This document shows, in pieces, positions 13,042 to 14,355 of a stretch of DNA of 14,355 bases; positions within the stretch are counted from its first letter, which is position 1; each line of letters begins with the position of its first letter. The notes under the pieces are model-generated. The model was not told the origin of the DNA. It made no database searches and saw only the letters and a list, made by a program, of their open reading frames with translations. The stretch lies in assembly GCA_964195995.1 (NCBI GenBank), contig CAXMQS010000085.1:1-14355 (forward strand), in the 5' to 3' direction. The stretch comes from CAXMQS01 sp964195995 (GTDB taxonomy: Bacteria > Actinomycetota > Acidimicrobiia > Spongiisociales > JAOTWH01). Position numbers and translations under genes: made by a program.

Positions 13042-14295
13042 ATGAAAGAGTTCCCCGTAGCAACCAGCCCCGCCCCAGGCGTGATGGCCGTCGATTGGGA
13101 GAACCGGGTTGACTTCGAGCGGCTGCGCCAATACCGGCTGGCTCGGGTCCGGATGATGCTCGAGGAGTTCGACCTCGGGGCCGTCCTTTTGTTCGAGACG
13201 TCGAACATTCGCTACGCAACGGCGACCCAGATCGGCTATTGGGCCTTCAACAAGGGCGAGCGATGGGCACTCGTGACCCGGGAGGGGCGCCCGAAGATCT
13301 GGGACTTCGGGTCGGCCGCCAAGGCGCATCGGCTGCAGCTTCCTCACATGTACGACACCGAGAACTCGGTCGGAGGCAATACCGGGCTGCAGGGCGCCAT
13401 CGGGCCCGAGACCGGGCTTCACGATCGAGCGGTTCGGGAGATCAAGGAGGCGCTTGAGGACGCCGGGATCGCAGGCGAGAGGCTCGGCGTTGATCTGGCC
13501 GAGACCTCGGTGTTCCTGGCGCTGCAAGGGGCCGGGTTGCAGGTGGTCGACGGCCAGCAGGCGATGATGCGGGCCCGCGAGATCAAGAGCCAAGACGAGA
13601 TCATCTTGCTCACCCAGGCCTGCGCCATGGTGGACGGGGTGTACCACGACATCTACGAGGCCCTCAAGCCCGGGATACGAGAGTCGGACATCGTGGGGCT
13701 GGCCCACGCCCGGCTTTTCGAGATGGGCTCGGAGTTCGTCGAGGCCGTCAACTCCATCGCCGGCGAGCGATGCAGCCCCCATCCCCACGTGTTCAGCGAC
13801 CGGCTCATCAGGCCAGGGGACCAGGCGTATTTCGACATCATCCACGTCTTCAACGGCTACCGCACCTGCTACTACCGGACCTTCGCGGTGGGGCGCGCTT
13901 CGCAGGCACACCACGATGCGTTCAAGCAGTCGCGGGAGTGGATGGATGCCGCCATCGCCCTCGTCAAGCCGGGGGCAACCACCGACCAGATCGCCAGTGT
14001 GTGGCCCGAGGCCACCGAGTTCGGCTTCGAAGACGAGATGGATGCCTTCGGCCTCCAGTTCGGACATGGGGTCGGCGTCGGCCTCCATGAGCGACCGATC
14101 ATCAGTCGCCTCAACTCGCTGGACTCTCCAGTCGAGATCAAGGAAGGAATGGTCTTCGCCCTCGAGACCTACGCCCCTGCCACCGACGGCCGCTCGGCGG
14201 CCCGCATAGAGGAAGAGCTGGTGGTGACAGCGGACGGGGCCAGGGTCATCACTTTGTTCCCCTGCGAGGAGCTGATGGTGGCGAATGCCTACTGA
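13042..14295 (+). CDS. M24-family metallohydrolase (Xaa-Pro peptidase / creatinase-like) with Asp-to-Cys ligand change
   Basis: The 417-residue protein has a creatinase-type N-terminal domain (about 20-175; LLFETSNIRYAT is typical) and a C-terminal pita-bread domain (about 180-410). Of the five usual metal ligands, D265, H342 (GHGVGVGLHE), E375 (ALETYAP) and E390 (RIEEE) are present. The second Asp, normally 11 residues after the first in GYxSDxTRTF, is Cys276 in GYRTCYYRTF. Such a change may alter metal number or type, as in family members that are not peptidases (creatinase, DMSP lyase DddP, ectoine hydrolase). The substrate is unknown. GGAG precedes the ATG (about 13031-13034). The next gene's ATG lies inside the 3' end, overlapping by 11 bases, so this is a tightly packed operon with the bicupin. 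Confidence 0.87.
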   Translation: MKEFPVATSPAPGVMAVDWENRVDFERLRQYRLARVRMMLEEFDLGAVLLFETSNIRYATATQIGYWAFNKGERWALVTREGRPKIWDFGSAAKAHRLQLPHMYDTENSVGGNTGLQGAIGPETGLHDRAVREIKEALEDAGIAGERLGVDLAETSVFLALQGAGLQVVDGQQAMMRAREIKSQDEIILLTQACAMVDGVYHDIYEALKPGIRESDIVGLAHARLFEMGSEFVEAVNSIAGERCSPHPHVFSDRLIRPGDQAYFDIIHVFNGYRTCYYRTFAVGRASQAHHDAFKQSREWMDAAIALVKPGATTDQIASVWPEATEFGFEDEMDAFGLQFGHGVGVGLHERPIISRLNSLDSPVEIKEGMVFALETYAPATDGRSAARIEEELVVTADGARVITLFPCEELMVANAY

Positions 14296-14355
14296 TCCTC
14301 GCTACGACCATGCATTGCGCGAGCTGCGGCTTCCCGACGGCCGCCTCGGCATGTG
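14285..14355 (+). CDS. 5' end of an unidentified gene, cut by the window edge
   Basis: An ATG at 14285 opens a frame that runs to the end of the window without a stop, giving 23 residues beginning MPTDPRYDHALRELRLPDGRLG. It overlaps the M24 gene's end by 11 bases in a different frame, the arrangement of a translationally coupled operon gene. The visible residues are too few to assign a family. It should belong to the same pathway as the bicupin and M24 protein. Confidence 0.5.
   Translation, partial: MPTDPRYDHALRELRLPDGRLGM

Noticed and set aside
12733..14088. 451-residue open frame on the minus strand opposite the M24 gene
   Set aside because: It is a GC-rich antisense shadow of a gene with strong family motifs; its translation shows no conserved domain.
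13042..14295. Naming the M24 protein DMSP lyase DddP
   Set aside because: DddP keeps Asp ligands around the position that is Cys276 here, and no other DMSP gene is seen.
1..14355. CRISPR array, tRNA or rRNA genes, transposase or phage genes
   Set aside because: No regularly spaced repeats, cloverleaf-like gene, rRNA-like segment or mobile-element protein was recognised in either strand.

Overview
The window is GC-rich (about 60-65% by eye) bacterial DNA packed with short intergenic gaps, GTG starts, 4-base GTGA overlaps and several starts that have a TANNNT element just upstream instead of a ribosome binding site. Together with the families present, this fits an actinobacterium, perhaps an uncultivated Acidimicrobiia-like lineage. 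That placement is an inference and is not secure. No tRNA, rRNA, CRISPR array, insertion sequence or phage gene was seen.

Region 1 (1-3949) holds four unlinked housekeeping or accessory genes on alternating strands: a proline racemase-superfamily enzyme (minus) with Ser/Thr in place of the two catalytic Cys; a membrane-anchored CxxCH haem-binding protein (plus); a lipoprotein that reads as a seven-repeat beta-propeller (minus); and a UbiG-like SAM methyltransferase (plus).

Region 2 (4075-8675) is a nucleotide-signalling locus. A large plus-strand protein carries two CBS domains, three GAF domains and a class III adenylate cyclase. It converges on a minus-strand two-gene operon of a FIST sensor protein and a small class III cyclase, joined by a GTGA overlap. 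The two cyclase genes end 63 bases apart around two consecutive hairpins. GAF1 and GAF3 of the large protein are a collinear in-gene duplication at a fixed offset of 1029 bases.

Region 3 (8955-14355) looks like a catabolic or detoxification island: a SnoaL/NTF2-like protein; a minus-strand operon of atypical SDR, XRE-cupin regulator and MBL-fold hydrolase; and a divergent plus-strand operon of a 61-codon remnant of a beta-hydroxyacid dehydrogenase, a bicupin, an M24-family hydrolase with one metal-ligand Asp replaced by Cys, and a further gene cut by the window edge. The 162-base divergent promoter region has repeated CAGTGA/TCACTG elements that are good candidate sites for the XRE-cupin regulator. 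No published pathway is recognised with confidence; the substrate of this island is unknown.
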